A stretch of 64,000 nucleotides of DNA from Reinekea forsetii. Lineage in GTDB: Bacteria; Pseudomonadota; Gammaproteobacteria; Pseudomonadales; Natronospirillaceae. The stretch's first letter is position 1; every line of letters starts with the position of its first letter. Shown here piece by piece: positions 9,634 to 19,983 of this stretch. A program made the position numbers and the translations under genes. Where the stretch lies: assembly GCF_018860385.1 (NCBI RefSeq), contig NZ_JAHKPH010000014.1, forward strand, positions 158,487 through 222,486, written 5' to 3'. The notes under the pieces were generated by a model. It did no database searches and had not been told where the DNA came from. It was given only the letters and a program-made list of their open reading frames with translations.

Positions 9634-12333
9634 CTAGGTTACCAGCTCCTTTCCTAACGCTATCGCTTCTTTGCGGTTTGCCACACTCAATTTTTTGTAC
9701 AGATTATTAATGTGCGTTTTAACAGTACTTACGGCAATAAACATTGCATTTGCGATGTCGTCGTTGCTTTTTCCATCGATAATATACTGCAACACACGCC
9801 ACTCCTTTTTCGAAATGCCTAAGGCCAACAATCCATCCGGAACCTCTTCTTCACCTCGTCGACTGCTGGTGTTGCGTTGCTTGTATAAAATTAACAACTG
9901 CTCAACAAACTTCGATTGATCTTCTGGCAAGGATTCTAATGCCATGTCTTCAAACATTGGCATGATCCAGTTTCGTAAATACAAAATGCTGGCGACAATT
10001 GAATTCTGTTGAATGAGCGGTAGAAGCAGCAGCAACTCGTTTTCAGCTTCTTCTTTTCGACCTTGAATGTTTAATAATGCCACCAATAAAATACCGAGCC
10101 TTATAAATTCAAACTGAAACGGTCGCCCTTCGTATTCTCGCAGCGGTTCGTAGATCTGCTCAATACGCTGCAATGCTTCTTCATAGCGATGGCAAGCTAT
10201 ATGCCCGTATAGTTGAGCTCGCATCATCGAGTAATCTCGAGCACTGACTGGCTTTTTAATAACCGGTGACGTCTTTAACCAAGTTTCAATCTTCTTGGTT
10301 TCTTCATTTTGCCACCAATACATCAGCTGCACTTCCATCGAATAGGAAATAAGATGTTCGGCCACATCTTCGCGAGCCAAAATGCGCTCGTGTTTAGCAG
10401 ACAGCTCTCGTGCAACGGTTGGCTTTCCTTTGAGCATTTCCATTTTTAACAGCCAGCCATACGAATGCTGCTGCCAAAATTCATCCCAGTTTTGCACGTA
10501 ACTGTTTACATCATTAATAATTAAACGAGCTTCGCGCAAGTGATAAGCCTCTAAGGCAAGCTCGGCTTGGCAATATAATGAGAAGCATGCGTTATAGCCG
10601 CTGCTTACATTATGCGCCGCCGCATATTCTTGAACTTCTTTTGCTAACTGCAACGCATGGCTAAAATCACAACGTTGCTTCCAAATTTGTGCTTGTTGAT
10701 TCAGGCTCCACAAAACCGCATCGTGGTTTCCCTCTTGCCGACTTAGCACTTCACTTTCTTCATAAATAGACAGTGCTCTGTCTAACTCGCCTTGTTCGAA
10801 TTTCACATTGGCGTAAGTTAACAAGGCCGATTGTCGGCGAGTATTTTTATCAGGGAATAATTCAAGCGCAGCCTTAGCAGATTCTTCGGCCTGGCGATAC
10901 AATCCCAGCCCATAAAATGCTTGAGATTGAACCGTTTCGTATTCGGCCTTAAGAATTTCAGCGTCCATCGACTGAGCGTGGATATGAGAAACCGCCATGT
11001 CTAACATCGGTTGCACCCGCTTTGGGTCTCCGGAAATAGCTTCAACCCAGCAATAAACCAGCGTCAACTGACTGTTACTGGCAATAACCGAATCAGGCAG
11101 CGCCACTAAACAGGATTTAACCAATTCATAATGGGCTTTATGGATCAGGTCATCGCCGTAGTTCACTAATATACTGACGATCTGATCTTGATCTTGGGAG
11201 CGAATGGCATGATCTACAGCACCAACAATATAGCCCATTGTTAAAAAGGCATTGCTGGCTTTAAAGTGCAACGCTTTTACATCGTCTCCGAGAGCGGTGT
11301 TCAACTTATGCTGTAGGAATTCTCGCAATAGATGGTGGTAGCGGAACCACTGTTGTGGCTCATTGAATTGCACAATAAATAGATTTTGGCGCTGTAAAAA
11401 TTCTAACACTTCATGCACGTTAATGTTTTGCGTCAGAGCTTCACCTATGTCGACATTAAAACGTTTAACGATACTGGTCGACAGCATAAATTGCTTTACG
11501 TCTTCAGGCAGAGCATCAAACACTTCCGACTCAAAATAATCGATAGCGTTTAAGTCTTTCTGATCTAACCGAGCTTTGAGTTCGTCGAACGATGGCTTAG
11601 TTTTAAGGCCTAGTACAATTAACTGTAATCCAACAGCCCACCCTTCGACGTGCTCTAGCAACTGCTTTACATCATTTTCAGCGAGCTGAAAGCCACCGCC
11701 TAGGTGTTGGAAAAAACTCTGAGTTTCTGGAATCGTAAAGCCTAATGCCTCAGCATTTATATCGGCGACTAACCCTTGCAGTCTTAATGACATTATACTG
11801 GCTGGCGGATCTGAACGAGTGGTCAATACTAATGTAACACTAGTTGGGATATGTTTTGTGAAGTAGGCAATCGCCTGATGCACTTCTTCATTATCAATGA
11901 GGTGATAGTCATCCAACACAATGACAAGGGGCTGTTTTGATCGATCTAGCTCGAAAAGTAGTTGCCCAAACAGTGATTTCAATTGCGCTTGTTTTTCGTG
12001 AACACCGGAGTGGGTGAGTTGCTCGGATAACCGAATTTGCTTTGCAATGGCCGAGATAAAATAGGCGGCAAACAAGTTGGGATCGGTATCTTCAGGATCT
12101 AACGACACCCACGCCAGCCGTGTGTCTGGCTGTTGTTCTTTCAACGCTTTAGCACCGTGCAGCACAGCCGTTGTTTTACCAAACCCAGCAGGCGCGCTAA
12201 GCACCACCAAAGATTTTTGACACGCTCGTATAAACTCTTCGTCTAAACGAGACCGATGAATCGCGTTAGGCGGTAAATACGGCACCGATAATTTCGATGG
12301 AACTAAATACTGAGAAGAAATCGATTCACTCAT
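9634..12333 (-). CDS. MalT-like (LAL/STAND) LuxR-family regulator
   Basis: This is an 899-residue large ATP-binding transcription regulator. A STAND-type NTPase module lies at the N-terminus: Walker A APAGFGKTTA at residues 47-56 and Walker B VIVLDDYHLI about 90 residues later. A long alpha-helical TPR-like sensor region follows (about 400-820), and a LuxR helix-turn-helix closes the protein (about 835-895, including STVKTHINNLYKKL). The architecture is that of MalT: an inducer binds the TPR region, ATP-driven oligomerisation follows, and the HTH activates promoters. The inducer and targets are unknown; no maltose genes are nearby. Confidence 0.88.
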   Translation of the reverse strand: MSESISSQYLVPSKLSVPYLPPNAIHRSRLDEEFIRACQKSLVVLSAPAGFGKTTAVLHGAKALKEQQPDTRLAWVSLDPEDTDPNLFAAYFISAIAKQIRLSEQLTHSGVHEKQAQLKSLFGQLLFELDRSKQPLVIVLDDYHLIDNEEVHQAIAYFTKHIPTSVTLVLTTRSDPPASIMSLRLQGLVADINAEALGFTIPETQSFFQHLGGGFQLAENDVKQLLEHVEGWAVGLQLIVLGLKTKPSFDELKARLDQKDLNAIDYFESEVFDALPEDVKQFMLSTSIVKRFNVDIGEALTQNINVHEVLEFLQRQNLFIVQFNEPQQWFRYHHLLREFLQHKLNTALGDDVKALHFKASNAFLTMGYIVGAVDHAIRSQDQDQIVSILVNYGDDLIHKAHYELVKSCLVALPDSVIASNSQLTLVYCWVEAISGDPKRVQPMLDMAVSHIHAQSMDAEILKAEYETVQSQAFYGLGLYRQAEESAKAALELFPDKNTRRQSALLTYANVKFEQGELDRALSIYEESEVLSRQEGNHDAVLWSLNQQAQIWKQRCDFSHALQLAKEVQEYAAAHNVSSGYNACFSLYCQAELALEAYHLREARLIINDVNSYVQNWDEFWQQHSYGWLLKMEMLKGKPTVARELSAKHERILAREDVAEHLISYSMEVQLMYWWQNEETKKIETWLKTSPVIKKPVSARDYSMMRAQLYGHIACHRYEEALQRIEQIYEPLREYEGRPFQFEFIRLGILLVALLNIQGRKEEAENELLLLLPLIQQNSIVASILYLRNWIMPMFEDMALESLPEDQSKFVEQLLILYKQRNTSSRRGEEEVPDGLLALGISKKEWRVLQYIIDGKSNDDIANAMFIAVSTVKTHINNLYKKLSVANRKEAIALGKELVT

Positions 12334-12568
12334 GAATCACACACGGCCTAATTAGAATAACAGAATGATACATAATACAGACCTGAATAGGTGAGTTTCA
12401 AACAATCTCGATCAATGTTTAAGCATTTAATCACTTGAATCAGTAAAAAATTGATAATAAATGGCTATTTAACTCGAAAAGGACTCAATAGTTCGCCTAC
12501 ATATTTGCGCAATGGGTCGAACATCGCCAAAATAGCCGCCATCTATTTTCTGGCTTAGGAGAGTCCTA

Positions 12569-13864
12569 ATGACTCAACCAACATCTGAACAGCTTTTTGA
12601 ACGCGCCCAACAGCACATTCCTGGTGGCGTAAACTCGCCCGTTCGTGCTTTTAAGGGCGTCGGCGGTACACCGGTCTTTTTTGACCACGCCAAAGGCGCA
12701 TACATGTTTGATACTCAAGGTAAACGGTATATCGATTACGTTTTATCTTGGGGGCCAATGATTTTAGGTCATAACGCGGAACCGGTGACTCAAGCGGTTC
12801 ACGCACAAATAGACAAGGCGATGTCTTTTGGTGCTCCAACCCTGCTTGAAGTCGAAATGGCTGAGAAAGTATGCGAGATTATCCCGACCATCGAGAAAGT
12901 GCGTATGGTTAACTCAGGGACCGAAGCCACCATGTCGGCAATTCGTTTAGCTCGTGGCCACACTGGCCGTGATTTACTGGTTAAGTTTGAAGGTTGTTAC
13001 CATGGCCATGCGGACAGCTTACTTATTAAAGCCGGCTCTGGCGCATTAACACTAGGGGTCCCTACCTCTCCTGGCGTTCCGGCCAGTGTTGCGAAGCACA
13101 CCATTACATTGGAATACAATAACATTGACGATGTGAAAAAATGCTTTGCCGAGTTAGGCGACCAAATAGCTGCCGTCATAGTTGAGCCGGTTGCTGGCAA
13201 CATGAACTGTATTCCTCCACGCGAAGGTTTTTTAGAAGCACTTAGAAGTGTGTGCGATGAATCCGGTGCAATTTTAATTTTTGATGAAGTCATGTGTGGG
13301 TTTCGTGTCGCTTTAGGCGGCGCTCAAGCTCATTACGGTGTGAAGGCTGATTTAACCACCTTAGGTAAAGTTATAGGTGGTGGTATGCCAGTGGCCGCAT
13401 TTGGTGGACGCGCAGACATTATGGACAGCCTTGCACCCACCGGCCCTGTCTATCAAGCAGGCACATTATCGGGCAACCCTGTTGCCATGGCTGCGGGTTT
13501 GGCGGTGTTAGATGAAATTTCTAAACCTGGCGTATACGAGCAATTAACCGAACGGACTACTGCGTTAGTATCGGGCATTACAAATGCGGCTAAGGATGCG
13601 GGCATTGCGATGACATCGAATCAAGTCGGCAGTATGTTCGGGTTATTCTTTACTGATCAAACGTCGGTTTCAAGTTTTGCCGAAACCTCTAAATGTGATT
13701 CAAACGCCTTTAATACGTTTTTCCATGGCATGTTAGAAGAAGGGGTTTACTTAGCGCCTTCAAGCTACGAAGCAGGCTTTATGTCTTTGTCACATAGTGA
13801 GCAAGATATCGATGACACTGTAGCGGCGGCTACTCGCGTACTGTCTAAAATGGCGGCTCAATAA
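12569..13864 (+). CDS. hemL: Glutamate-1-semialdehyde 2,1-aminomutase
   Basis: HemL makes 5-aminolevulinate from glutamate-1-semialdehyde in the C5 heme pathway. It has 431 residues, with the N-terminal [12 protein letters not shown] motif, [17 protein letters not shown] for PLP-phosphate binding, and the PLP lysine K267 in [17 protein letters not shown] stands just upstream of the ATG. It is transcribed alone; hemH is about 29 kb away and not linked. The 235-base gap to the divergent regulator probably holds both promoters, but no clear boxes are visible. Confidence 0.97.
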   Translation: MTQPTSEQLFERAQQHIPGGVNSPVRAFKGVGGTPVFFDHAKGAYMFDTQGKRYIDYVLSWGPMILGHNAEPVTQAVHAQIDKAMSFGAPTLLEVEMAEKVCEIIPTIEKVRMVNSGTEATMSAIRLARGHTGRDLLVKFEGCYHGHADSLLIKAGSGALTLGVPTSPGVPASVAKHTITLEYNNIDDVKKCFAELGDQIAAVIVEPVAGNMNCIPPREGFLEALRSVCDESGAILIFDEVMCGFRVALGGAQAHYGVKADLTTLGKVIGGGMPVAAFGGRADIMDSLAPTGPVYQAGTLSGNPVAMAAGLAVLDEISKPGVYEQLTERTTALVSGITNAAKDAGIAMTSNQVGSMFGLFFTDQTSVSSFAETSKCDSNAFNTFFHGMLEEGVYLAPSSYEAGFMSLSHSEQDIDDTVAAATRVLSKMAAQ

Positions 13865-13874
13865 GCGATAACTA

Positions 13875-13904
13875 AAGCTGCTTAGTACGATCACTAGGCG
13901 GCTT
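13875..13904 (+). terminator. Probable hemL terminator
   Basis: A 12-bp stem with two G-U pairs (AAGCTGCTTAGT with ACTAGGCGGCTT) and a 6-base loop begins 11 bases after the hemL stop. It is followed by ATCTTTAT. The converging liuE stop is 16 bases beyond it. Confidence 0.55.
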
Positions 13905-13919
13905 ATCTTTATCAGACCA

Positions 13920-14816
13920 TTAACCTTGGCAAGCAATAGCTACTTTAGAACCACTGCTGCGACCTAAATGTTGGCATATAGACGTTCCGGCTTGTATTAG
14001 CTTGTCTAAATCAATGCCGTGATCGATGCCTAAACCATTGAGCATATAAACCACATCTTCTGTGGCGACATTACCCGATGCCCCTTGCGCATATGGGCAC
14101 CCACCTAAGCCTGCAACTGAACTATCTATCACCGAAACACCTAACTCCAAAGCAGCGTATATATTTGCTAAGGCTTGGCCATAAGTATCGTGAAAATGTA
14201 CGGCCAGTTTCTCAATCGGTACCTGTTGTTGCGTGGCCGCTATAATACGCTTTATCGCTGCGGGTGTTCCTACTCCAATGGTGTCGCCCAAGGAAATTTC
14301 ATAGCAACCCATGTCGAATAAAGTACGTGCTACTTCAGCTACTTTATCGATAGAAATATCGCCCTCGTATGGGCAACCTGCTATGCAAGATACATAGCCT
14401 CTCACAGGGATATTTGCTTTCTTCGCAGCTTCTATGACCGGTTTAAAGCGCTCTATACTCTCTGCGATACTGCAATTAATATTTTTTTGACTGAAGCTTT
14501 CGGACGCCGCACCAAAAATGGCCACTTCAGATGCTCCTGCGGCTAATGCGGCTTCAAAGCCTTTCATGTTTGGTGTCAGTGCCGAATAAGTGACACCTCG
14601 TTGTCGCTGCAAGCCATTAAACACATCGGCACTGCCGGCCATCTGCGGCACCCATTTCGGATTCACAAAACTGCCGGCTTCTATGTGAACAATACCGGCA
14701 TCGACTAATTGATGAATCAACGAAAGTTTAGTTGCGACATCAATGGGTTGTTTTTCGTTTTGCAATCCATCGCGTGCACCAACCTCAACGATTCTCACTT
14801 TTTGCGGGTAACTCAT
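13920..14816 (-). CDS. liuE: Hydroxymethylglutaryl-CoA lyase
   Basis: The enzyme cleaves HMG-CoA to acetyl-CoA and acetoacetate, the final step of leucine/isovalerate breakdown. It is a 298-residue TIM-barrel protein. The N-terminal [12 protein letters not shown] carries the metal/catalytic Arg-Asp, and the signature [12 protein letters not shown] carries the active-site Cys. The ATG at 14816 opens the conserved N-terminus 16 bases after the liuD stop. The longer frame to 14876 would overlap liuD by 44 bases with an atypical extension. It is the last gene of the liu operon. Confidence 0.94.
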   Translation of the reverse strand: MSYPQKVRIVEVGARDGLQNEKQPIDVATKLSLIHQLVDAGIVHIEAGSFVNPKWVPQMAGSADVFNGLQRQRGVTYSALTPNMKGFEAALAAGASEVAIFGAASESFSQKNINCSIAESIERFKPVIEAAKKANIPVRGYVSCIAGCPYEGDISIDKVAEVARTLFDMGCYEISLGDTIGVGTPAAIKRIIAATQQQVPIEKLAVHFHDTYGQALANIYAALELGVSVIDSSVAGLGGCPYAQGASGNVATEDVVYMLNGLGIDHGIDLDKLIQAGTSICQHLGRSSGSKVAIACQG

Positions 14817-14832
14817 CGAGTCAATGTCCTTT

Positions 14833-16854
14833 CTACTCTGAAACATTAAAGGCCAGTAATTCTGAGCCACCTTCAACTAATTCTCCGGCTTTATAAAAGA
14901 AGGTGTCCACTTGACCATCGGCCGGCGCTTTCACAGTATGCTCCATCTTCATGGCTTCCATGACCAACAAAGCATCTCCTTTTTTAACCGATTGACCGGG
15001 TTCGACCAACAAGGCCACCATGGTGCCATTCATAGGGGCGGTCAAACTCCCTGCGGCGCCGTGTGCATCGTCGATGCCTAAATCGGGCGTCGCAACTTTA
15101 AACCGCATCGTGCTATCTGCATGAACTTGGTTTGAACGATATACACTGTAAAACTCATCGTGTTGTGCCACATGCGCGGTTAACTGAACACCATCAATGT
15201 TAACGGCCATCTCATGGTTGTTAAGCTGACCTTGGGCTTTCAGCACCTGATCATTAACAAGCAATTGATAAAAACCACTTTCACTGGAATCGTGAATAAC
15301 GACCACACGATGCTCCGTTTCTTCAACCTGCAGATGAAAACTTTGCTGATTTGGTTCGCCAGAGCGCCAGGCACTCGTATCATGCCAAGGAGAAGTTGCA
15401 TCACCACGGTTTAATCTGTGTTGTTCATTTTGTTGTTGCTGGCTGAGTACCAAATACAATCCCGCTAACGCCAAATCAAATGTGCTCAACTCGGGCATTG
15501 GTCTGAAAATTAGCGCATGATGCTTCTCAATGAACCCGGTATCGAGTTCAGCCGCTTTAAATGGCTTACACGCAGCAAGATCGTGCAAAAAACCGATGTT
15601 GGTGGTCATGCCAGCCAATTGATACTCACGCAATGCTTTGGTTAACCGGCTTAACGCGCGATCTCGATCTTCATCCCATACCACCAATTTAGCGATCATT
15701 GGATCGTAAAACACACTGACTTCATCGCCTGCCACGACACCCGTATCAATACGGACATACTCAGATTCTTTCGGCGGGTTTAAATAGGCAATGCGACCGG
15801 ATACCGGTAGAAAATCGTTGCTAGGGTCTTCGGCGTAAATTCTAGCTTCGAAGGCGTGACCGTTAATTGTGAGATCTTTTTGTTGACAAGGCAAAGGCTC
15901 ACCTGACGCCACTCGTAACTGCCACTCAACTAAATCTTGCCCCGAGATCATTTCGGTAACTGGGTGCTCCACCTGAAGACGAGTGTTCATCTCCATAAAA
16001 TAAAACGATCCATCTTCATCGAGCAGAAACTCAACAGTGCCTGCACCTTCGTAGTCAATTGCTTGCGCTGCTTGAATAGCGGCTTCACCCATCGCGCTTC
16101 GTAATGATTCAGTCATGCCGGGTGCAGGTGCTTCTTCAATAATTTTTTGATGTCGACGCTGAACAGAACAGTCACGCTCAAAAAGATAAACGGCGTTTTT
16201 GTGTTGATCACAAAATACTTGAATTTCGACATGGCGAGGCTGGGTTAAATATTTTTCAACCAACATGGTGTCATCACCAAAAGCGTTTAAAGATTCACGC
16301 TTCGCTGCGGCCAAGGCCTCATCAAATTCCGATTCCGACCATACTTGGCGCATGCCTTTGCCTCCACCACCGGCGGTGGCTTTTAACAGCACGGGGTAAC
16401 CCATGTCATTAGAAGCGTTTCGTAACACTTGCGGGTCTTGATCTTCACCATGATAACCTGGCACTAACGGAACACCGGCATCACCCATAATTTGTTTGGC
16501 CGCCGACTTAGACCCCATGGCTTCAATTGCGGATTTTGGTGGTCCGATAAAGGTTATATTGTGCTGAGCACAGGCATCACAAAAGGCGGCGTTTTCAGAT
16601 AAAAATCCATAACCTGGGTGAATGGCTTGTGCACCGGTTTTAAGCGCTGCGTTAATTACTTTATCAACACACAGATAGGAATCGCGAGAGGCAGAACCGC
16701 CAATGTGCACAGCTTCGTCGGCGAGCGATACATGCAAAGCATTTTGGTCGGCATCGCTGTAAACAGCCACGGTGCGAACACCCATTTTTCGAGCGGTGCG
16801 AATCACTCGGCACGCAATTTCGCCTCGATTCGCTATTAGAATTTTATCAAACAT
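14833..16854 (-). CDS. liuD: Methylcrotonyl-CoA carboxylase, biotin-containing alpha subunit
   Basis: The 673-residue subunit carries biotin carboxylase and biotin carboxyl carrier modules. The N-terminal [17 protein letters not shown] and the glycine-rich [10 protein letters not shown] loop belong to the ATP-grasp carboxylase. The biotinyl-lysine is in EAMKMEH near the C-terminus (about residue 640). Together with LiuB it carboxylates 3-methylcrotonyl-CoA to 3-methylglutaconyl-CoA. Related alpha chains serve propionyl- or acetyl-CoA carboxylases; the neighbours fix this one as MCC. It lies 142 bases after liuB and 16 bases before liuE. Confidence 0.93.
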   Translation of the reverse strand: MFDKILIANRGEIACRVIRTARKMGVRTVAVYSDADQNALHVSLADEAVHIGGSASRDSYLCVDKVINAALKTGAQAIHPGYGFLSENAAFCDACAQHNITFIGPPKSAIEAMGSKSAAKQIMGDAGVPLVPGYHGEDQDPQVLRNASNDMGYPVLLKATAGGGGKGMRQVWSESEFDEALAAAKRESLNAFGDDTMLVEKYLTQPRHVEIQVFCDQHKNAVYLFERDCSVQRRHQKIIEEAPAPGMTESLRSAMGEAAIQAAQAIDYEGAGTVEFLLDEDGSFYFMEMNTRLQVEHPVTEMISGQDLVEWQLRVASGEPLPCQQKDLTINGHAFEARIYAEDPSNDFLPVSGRIAYLNPPKESEYVRIDTGVVAGDEVSVFYDPMIAKLVVWDEDRDRALSRLTKALREYQLAGMTTNIGFLHDLAACKPFKAAELDTGFIEKHHALIFRPMPELSTFDLALAGLYLVLSQQQQNEQHRLNRGDATSPWHDTSAWRSGEPNQQSFHLQVEETEHRVVVIHDSSESGFYQLLVNDQVLKAQGQLNNHEMAVNIDGVQLTAHVAQHDEFYSVYRSNQVHADSTMRFKVATPDLGIDDAHGAAGSLTAPMNGTMVALLVEPGQSVKKGDALLVMEAMKMEHTVKAPADGQVDTFFYKAGELVEGGSELLAFNVSE

Positions 16855-16888
16855 CGCCTTTCCTTCTTATTTTTAACGACCAGTTGAA

Positions 16889-16934
16889 AGCACTTTGTTT
16901 AAGTTCATATCGTTATGCTAAGCGATATAGTGCT
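16889..16934 (-). other. Nested inverted repeat in the liuB-liuD gap
   Basis: Outer arms AGCACT/AGTGCT (16889-16894 and 16929-16934) enclose inner arms ATATCGTTA/TAAGCGATAT (16907-16915 and 16919-16928, with one bulged G). On the minus-strand transcript this would form a hairpin between liuB and liuD. No T-run follows, so it looks more like an RNA-processing or stability element than a terminator. The 142-base gap contains no gene. Confidence 0.45.
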
Positions 16935-16996
16935 CATTCCAACCCATCTAAAATCTGTAGCTAAAACTAAAATTATTCCCACGTTAAAACGTTCAA

Positions 16997-18604
16997 CTAC
17001 ATTCGGAACAATCCAAACTTGGTGTCTTTAATTTCTTGATTAAGGCTGGCTGAAATGCTCAGACCCAAAACACGTCGTGTGTCTGCTGGGTCTATAACGC
17101 CGTCATCCCACAGTCGAGCCGAGGCATAGTATGGGTGGCCCTGCTTTTCGTAGGTATCTATAATTGGCTGCTTAAATTCAGCTTCTTCTTCTGCGCTCCA
17201 GGTTTCACCCAGTTTAGATTTTTGATCGCGCTTCACTTGGGCAAGGACACCTGCGGCTTGCTCCCCTCCCATGACAGATATTCGAGCATTGGGCCACATA
17301 AATAAGAATCGAGGGTCGTAAGCACGACCACACATACCGTAGTTACCTGCGCCAAAAGAACCGCCAATGAGCACGGTAAATTTAGGTACTTGTGCTGTTG
17401 CAACAGCGGTCACCATTTTTGCACCATGCTTTGCAATACCATTATTTTCATATTGCTTGCCGACCATAAAGCCGGTGATGTTTTGTAAAAATACTAATGG
17501 AATTTTTCGTTGCGCGCACAGCTCAATAAAGTGCGCGCCCTTTTGTGCTGACTCACTGAATAAAATTCCGTTATTCGCAATAATGCCCACTGGGTAGCCG
17601 TAAATATTGGCAAAGCCACACACTAAGGTGGTGCCATACAGCGCTTTAAATTCATCAAATACCGAGCCATCAACAATGCGCGCAATGACTTCACGGACGT
17701 CGTATGGCTGCCGCGAATCTTTCGGAATGATGCCGTAGATTTCTTTGCTGTCGTAAAGTGGCTCTTTAGGTTCACTGATCGCTAAATCTACTTTCTTTAC
17801 ACGGTTTAATCGTGCAATGGCATCGCGTGCCAACTGCAGGGCGTGATGATCGTTTTGTGCAATGTGGTCAACGACGCCAGACGTCCGCGCATGAACATCG
17901 GCACCACCTAACTCTTCAGCACTGACGACTTCGCCAGTAGCCGCTTGAACCAATGGTGGACCGGCCAGAAAAATAGTGCCTTGCTCTTTAACAATGATCG
18001 ATTCATCGGCCATGGCGGGCACATAAGCACCACCAGCGGTACAAGAACCCATAACAACAGCGATTTGAGGAATGTTTTGCGCCGACATATTGGCTTGATT
18101 AAAGAAAATACGACCAAAGTGATCGCGATCCGGAAACACTTCGTCTTGGCGGGGTAGGTTAGCGCCACCTGAATCGACTAAATAAATGCACGGTAAGTTG
18201 TTTTCTTGAGCAATTGATTGCGCTCGCAAATGCTTTTTCGCTGTCAGCGGATAATATGTACCCCCTTTCACCGTAGCATCATTAGCAACGATCATGCATT
18301 CTTGGCCATTAACTCGACCAATACCACTGATGACACCTGCTGCATGAACATTTTCACCATACACTTCCCAGGCGGCGAGTTGCGATAGTTCTAAAAACGG
18401 TGAGCCCTCATCTATGAGGGCATTTATTCGTTCACGAGGGAGTAGTTTCCCACGCGATAAATGCCGCGCATTGGCTTTTTCACCGCCACCTTGCTTGATG
18501 ATTTCAATAGTCGCTTCCAAGTCTTTAACTTGCGCTGTCATATGTTCAGCGTTAGCGGCAAATTCGTCTGTTCGAGTATTTATTTGGCTTTTAAAAATGC
18601 CCAT
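16997..18604 (-). CDS. liuB: Methylcrotonyl-CoA carboxylase, carboxyltransferase beta subunit
   Basis: The 535-residue carboxyltransferase transfers CO2 from biotin to 3-methylcrotonyl-CoA. It has the crotonase-like double domain of the family: [17 protein letters not shown] (about 122), a first oxyanion region [15 protein letters not shown], and a second, [20 protein letters not shown]. These glycine-rich stretches match MCC beta better than propionyl-CoA carboxylase beta. It begins 34 bases after liuA and is followed by a 142-base gap before liuD. Confidence 0.94.
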   Translation of the reverse strand: MGIFKSQINTRTDEFAANAEHMTAQVKDLEATIEIIKQGGGEKANARHLSRGKLLPRERINALIDEGSPFLELSQLAAWEVYGENVHAAGVISGIGRVNGQECMIVANDATVKGGTYYPLTAKKHLRAQSIAQENNLPCIYLVDSGGANLPRQDEVFPDRDHFGRIFFNQANMSAQNIPQIAVVMGSCTAGGAYVPAMADESIIVKEQGTIFLAGPPLVQAATGEVVSAEELGGADVHARTSGVVDHIAQNDHHALQLARDAIARLNRVKKVDLAISEPKEPLYDSKEIYGIIPKDSRQPYDVREVIARIVDGSVFDEFKALYGTTLVCGFANIYGYPVGIIANNGILFSESAQKGAHFIELCAQRKIPLVFLQNITGFMVGKQYENNGIAKHGAKMVTAVATAQVPKFTVLIGGSFGAGNYGMCGRAYDPRFLFMWPNARISVMGGEQAAGVLAQVKRDQKSKLGETWSAEEEAEFKQPIIDTYEKQGHPYYASARLWDDGVIDPADTRRVLGLSISASLNQEIKDTKFGLFRM

Positions 18605-18638
18605 AGCGATACCTTTAGTTTATGCCCGACTTCAATGA

Positions 18639-19808
18639 TTACTTGGTTTCGTTAAATAATTCTCGACCAATTAACATTCGGCGGATCTCACTGGTTCCCG
18701 CACCAATTTCATATAACTTAGCGTCACGCAATAAACGGCCGGCAGGGAATTCATTGATGTAACCATTGCCACCTAACAACTGAATCGCATCGAGTGCTTT
18801 TTGCGTGGCTCGTTCTGCGGTATACAAAATAACGGCGGCGGCATCTTTTCGACTTGATTCACCTCGGTCGCATGCCTTAGCAACGGCGTATAGGTAGGCT
18901 CGTGACGCGTTCAGTTCAGCGTACATATCAGCCACTTTGCCCTGCACTAACTGAAACTCGCCTATCGACTGATCAAATTGCTTGCGATCATGAATATAAG
19001 GTACAACAAGATCTAAGCAAGCTTGCATAATACCTACCGGCCCACCGGATAAGATGGTTCGCTCATAGTCAAGACCACTCATCAGCACTTTGACGCCTTT
19101 GCCTTCTTCGCCCAAAATATTTTCAGCGGGTACTTCACAGTCTTGGAACACCAACTCACAGGTATTCGAACCACGCATGCCGAGCTTGTCGAGCTTCTGC
19201 GCTTGGCTGAACCCTTTAAATCCACGTTCAATAATAAAAGCGGTAATGCCTTTAGAGCCGGCGTTTATATCGGTTTTAGCGTAAACCACATAGGTGTCAG
19301 CATCTGGACCATTGGTGATCCACATTTTGTTACCATTAAGAATGAACTTATCGCCTTGTTTTTCGGCTTTGAGTTTCATGCTCACTACATCGCTGCCGGC
19401 ACCAGGCTCAGACATCGCCAAAGCACCCACGTGTTCACCGGAACATAATTTAGGCAGGTATTTTAACTTTTGCTCGTGCGAACCGTTTTTATGGATCTGA
19501 TTCACACATAGATTCGAATGGGCACCATAAGAGAGCGCTACCGAAGCCGACGCTCGTGAAATTTCTTCCATTGCGACCGTATGCGCTAAGTAGCCCATAT
19601 CCGAACCGCCATACTCTTCCTTAACGGTGATGCCCAATAAGCCCATATCACCAAACTTACGCCACATGTCGGCCGGAAATTCATTGTCTATGTCTATTTG
19701 CTCGGCGCGCGGTGCTATCTCTGCTTGAGCAAACCGATATACGGTATCTCGCAGCATGTCGATATCGGAACCTAGGTCAAAGTTTAAGGTGGCGTAATGG
19801 GTATTCAT
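18639..19808 (-). CDS. liuA: Isovaleryl-CoA dehydrogenase
   Basis: This FAD acyl-CoA dehydrogenase converts isovaleryl-CoA to 3-methylcrotonyl-CoA. It has 389 residues, with the family motifs [13 protein letters not shown] and [17 protein letters not shown]. The catalytic base sits in [12 protein letters not shown], the position used by isovaleryl- rather than short-chain dehydrogenases. It is the first gene of the liu operon and follows a promoter with a perfect palindrome. Electrons would go to ETF, which is not encoded here. Confidence 0.94.
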   Translation of the reverse strand: MNTHYATLNFDLGSDIDMLRDTVYRFAQAEIAPRAEQIDIDNEFPADMWRKFGDMGLLGITVKEEYGGSDMGYLAHTVAMEEISRASASVALSYGAHSNLCVNQIHKNGSHEQKLKYLPKLCSGEHVGALAMSEPGAGSDVVSMKLKAEKQGDKFILNGNKMWITNGPDADTYVVYAKTDINAGSKGITAFIIERGFKGFSQAQKLDKLGMRGSNTCELVFQDCEVPAENILGEEGKGVKVLMSGLDYERTILSGGPVGIMQACLDLVVPYIHDRKQFDQSIGEFQLVQGKVADMYAELNASRAYLYAVAKACDRGESSRKDAAAVILYTAERATQKALDAIQLLGGNGYINEFPAGRLLRDAKLYEIGAGTSEIRRMLIGRELFNETK

Positions 19809-19866
19809 GTGTGTTCTCCAGCCAAATATCGAAAAAACTCGATGGATTGTTTTTTATTTGTTTTGG

Positions 19867-19896
19867 ATAGTACTTAACCTTTACGTTAACGTAAAG
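19867..19896 (-). promoter_or_regulatory. liu operon promoter with palindromic operator
   Basis: On the minus strand, CTTTAC (19891-19896) and TACTAT (19867-19872) are separated by 18 bases and could be the -35 and -10 boxes for liuA. The perfect 18-bp palindrome CTTTACGTTAACGTAAAG (19879-19896) covers the -35 and much of the spacer. This is where MerR-family activators bind. LiuR, a MerR-type regulator, controls liu genes in many gammaproteobacteria, so this is a plausible LiuR site. No liuR gene lies beside it. Confidence 0.62.
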
Positions 19897-19983
19897 TGAT
19901 GCTTTGATAAATATTAATGATAGTATCTTGCGCTGGAGCGACTATACTGGACAGATATTCAAAATGATTCGTTATTGCATACT

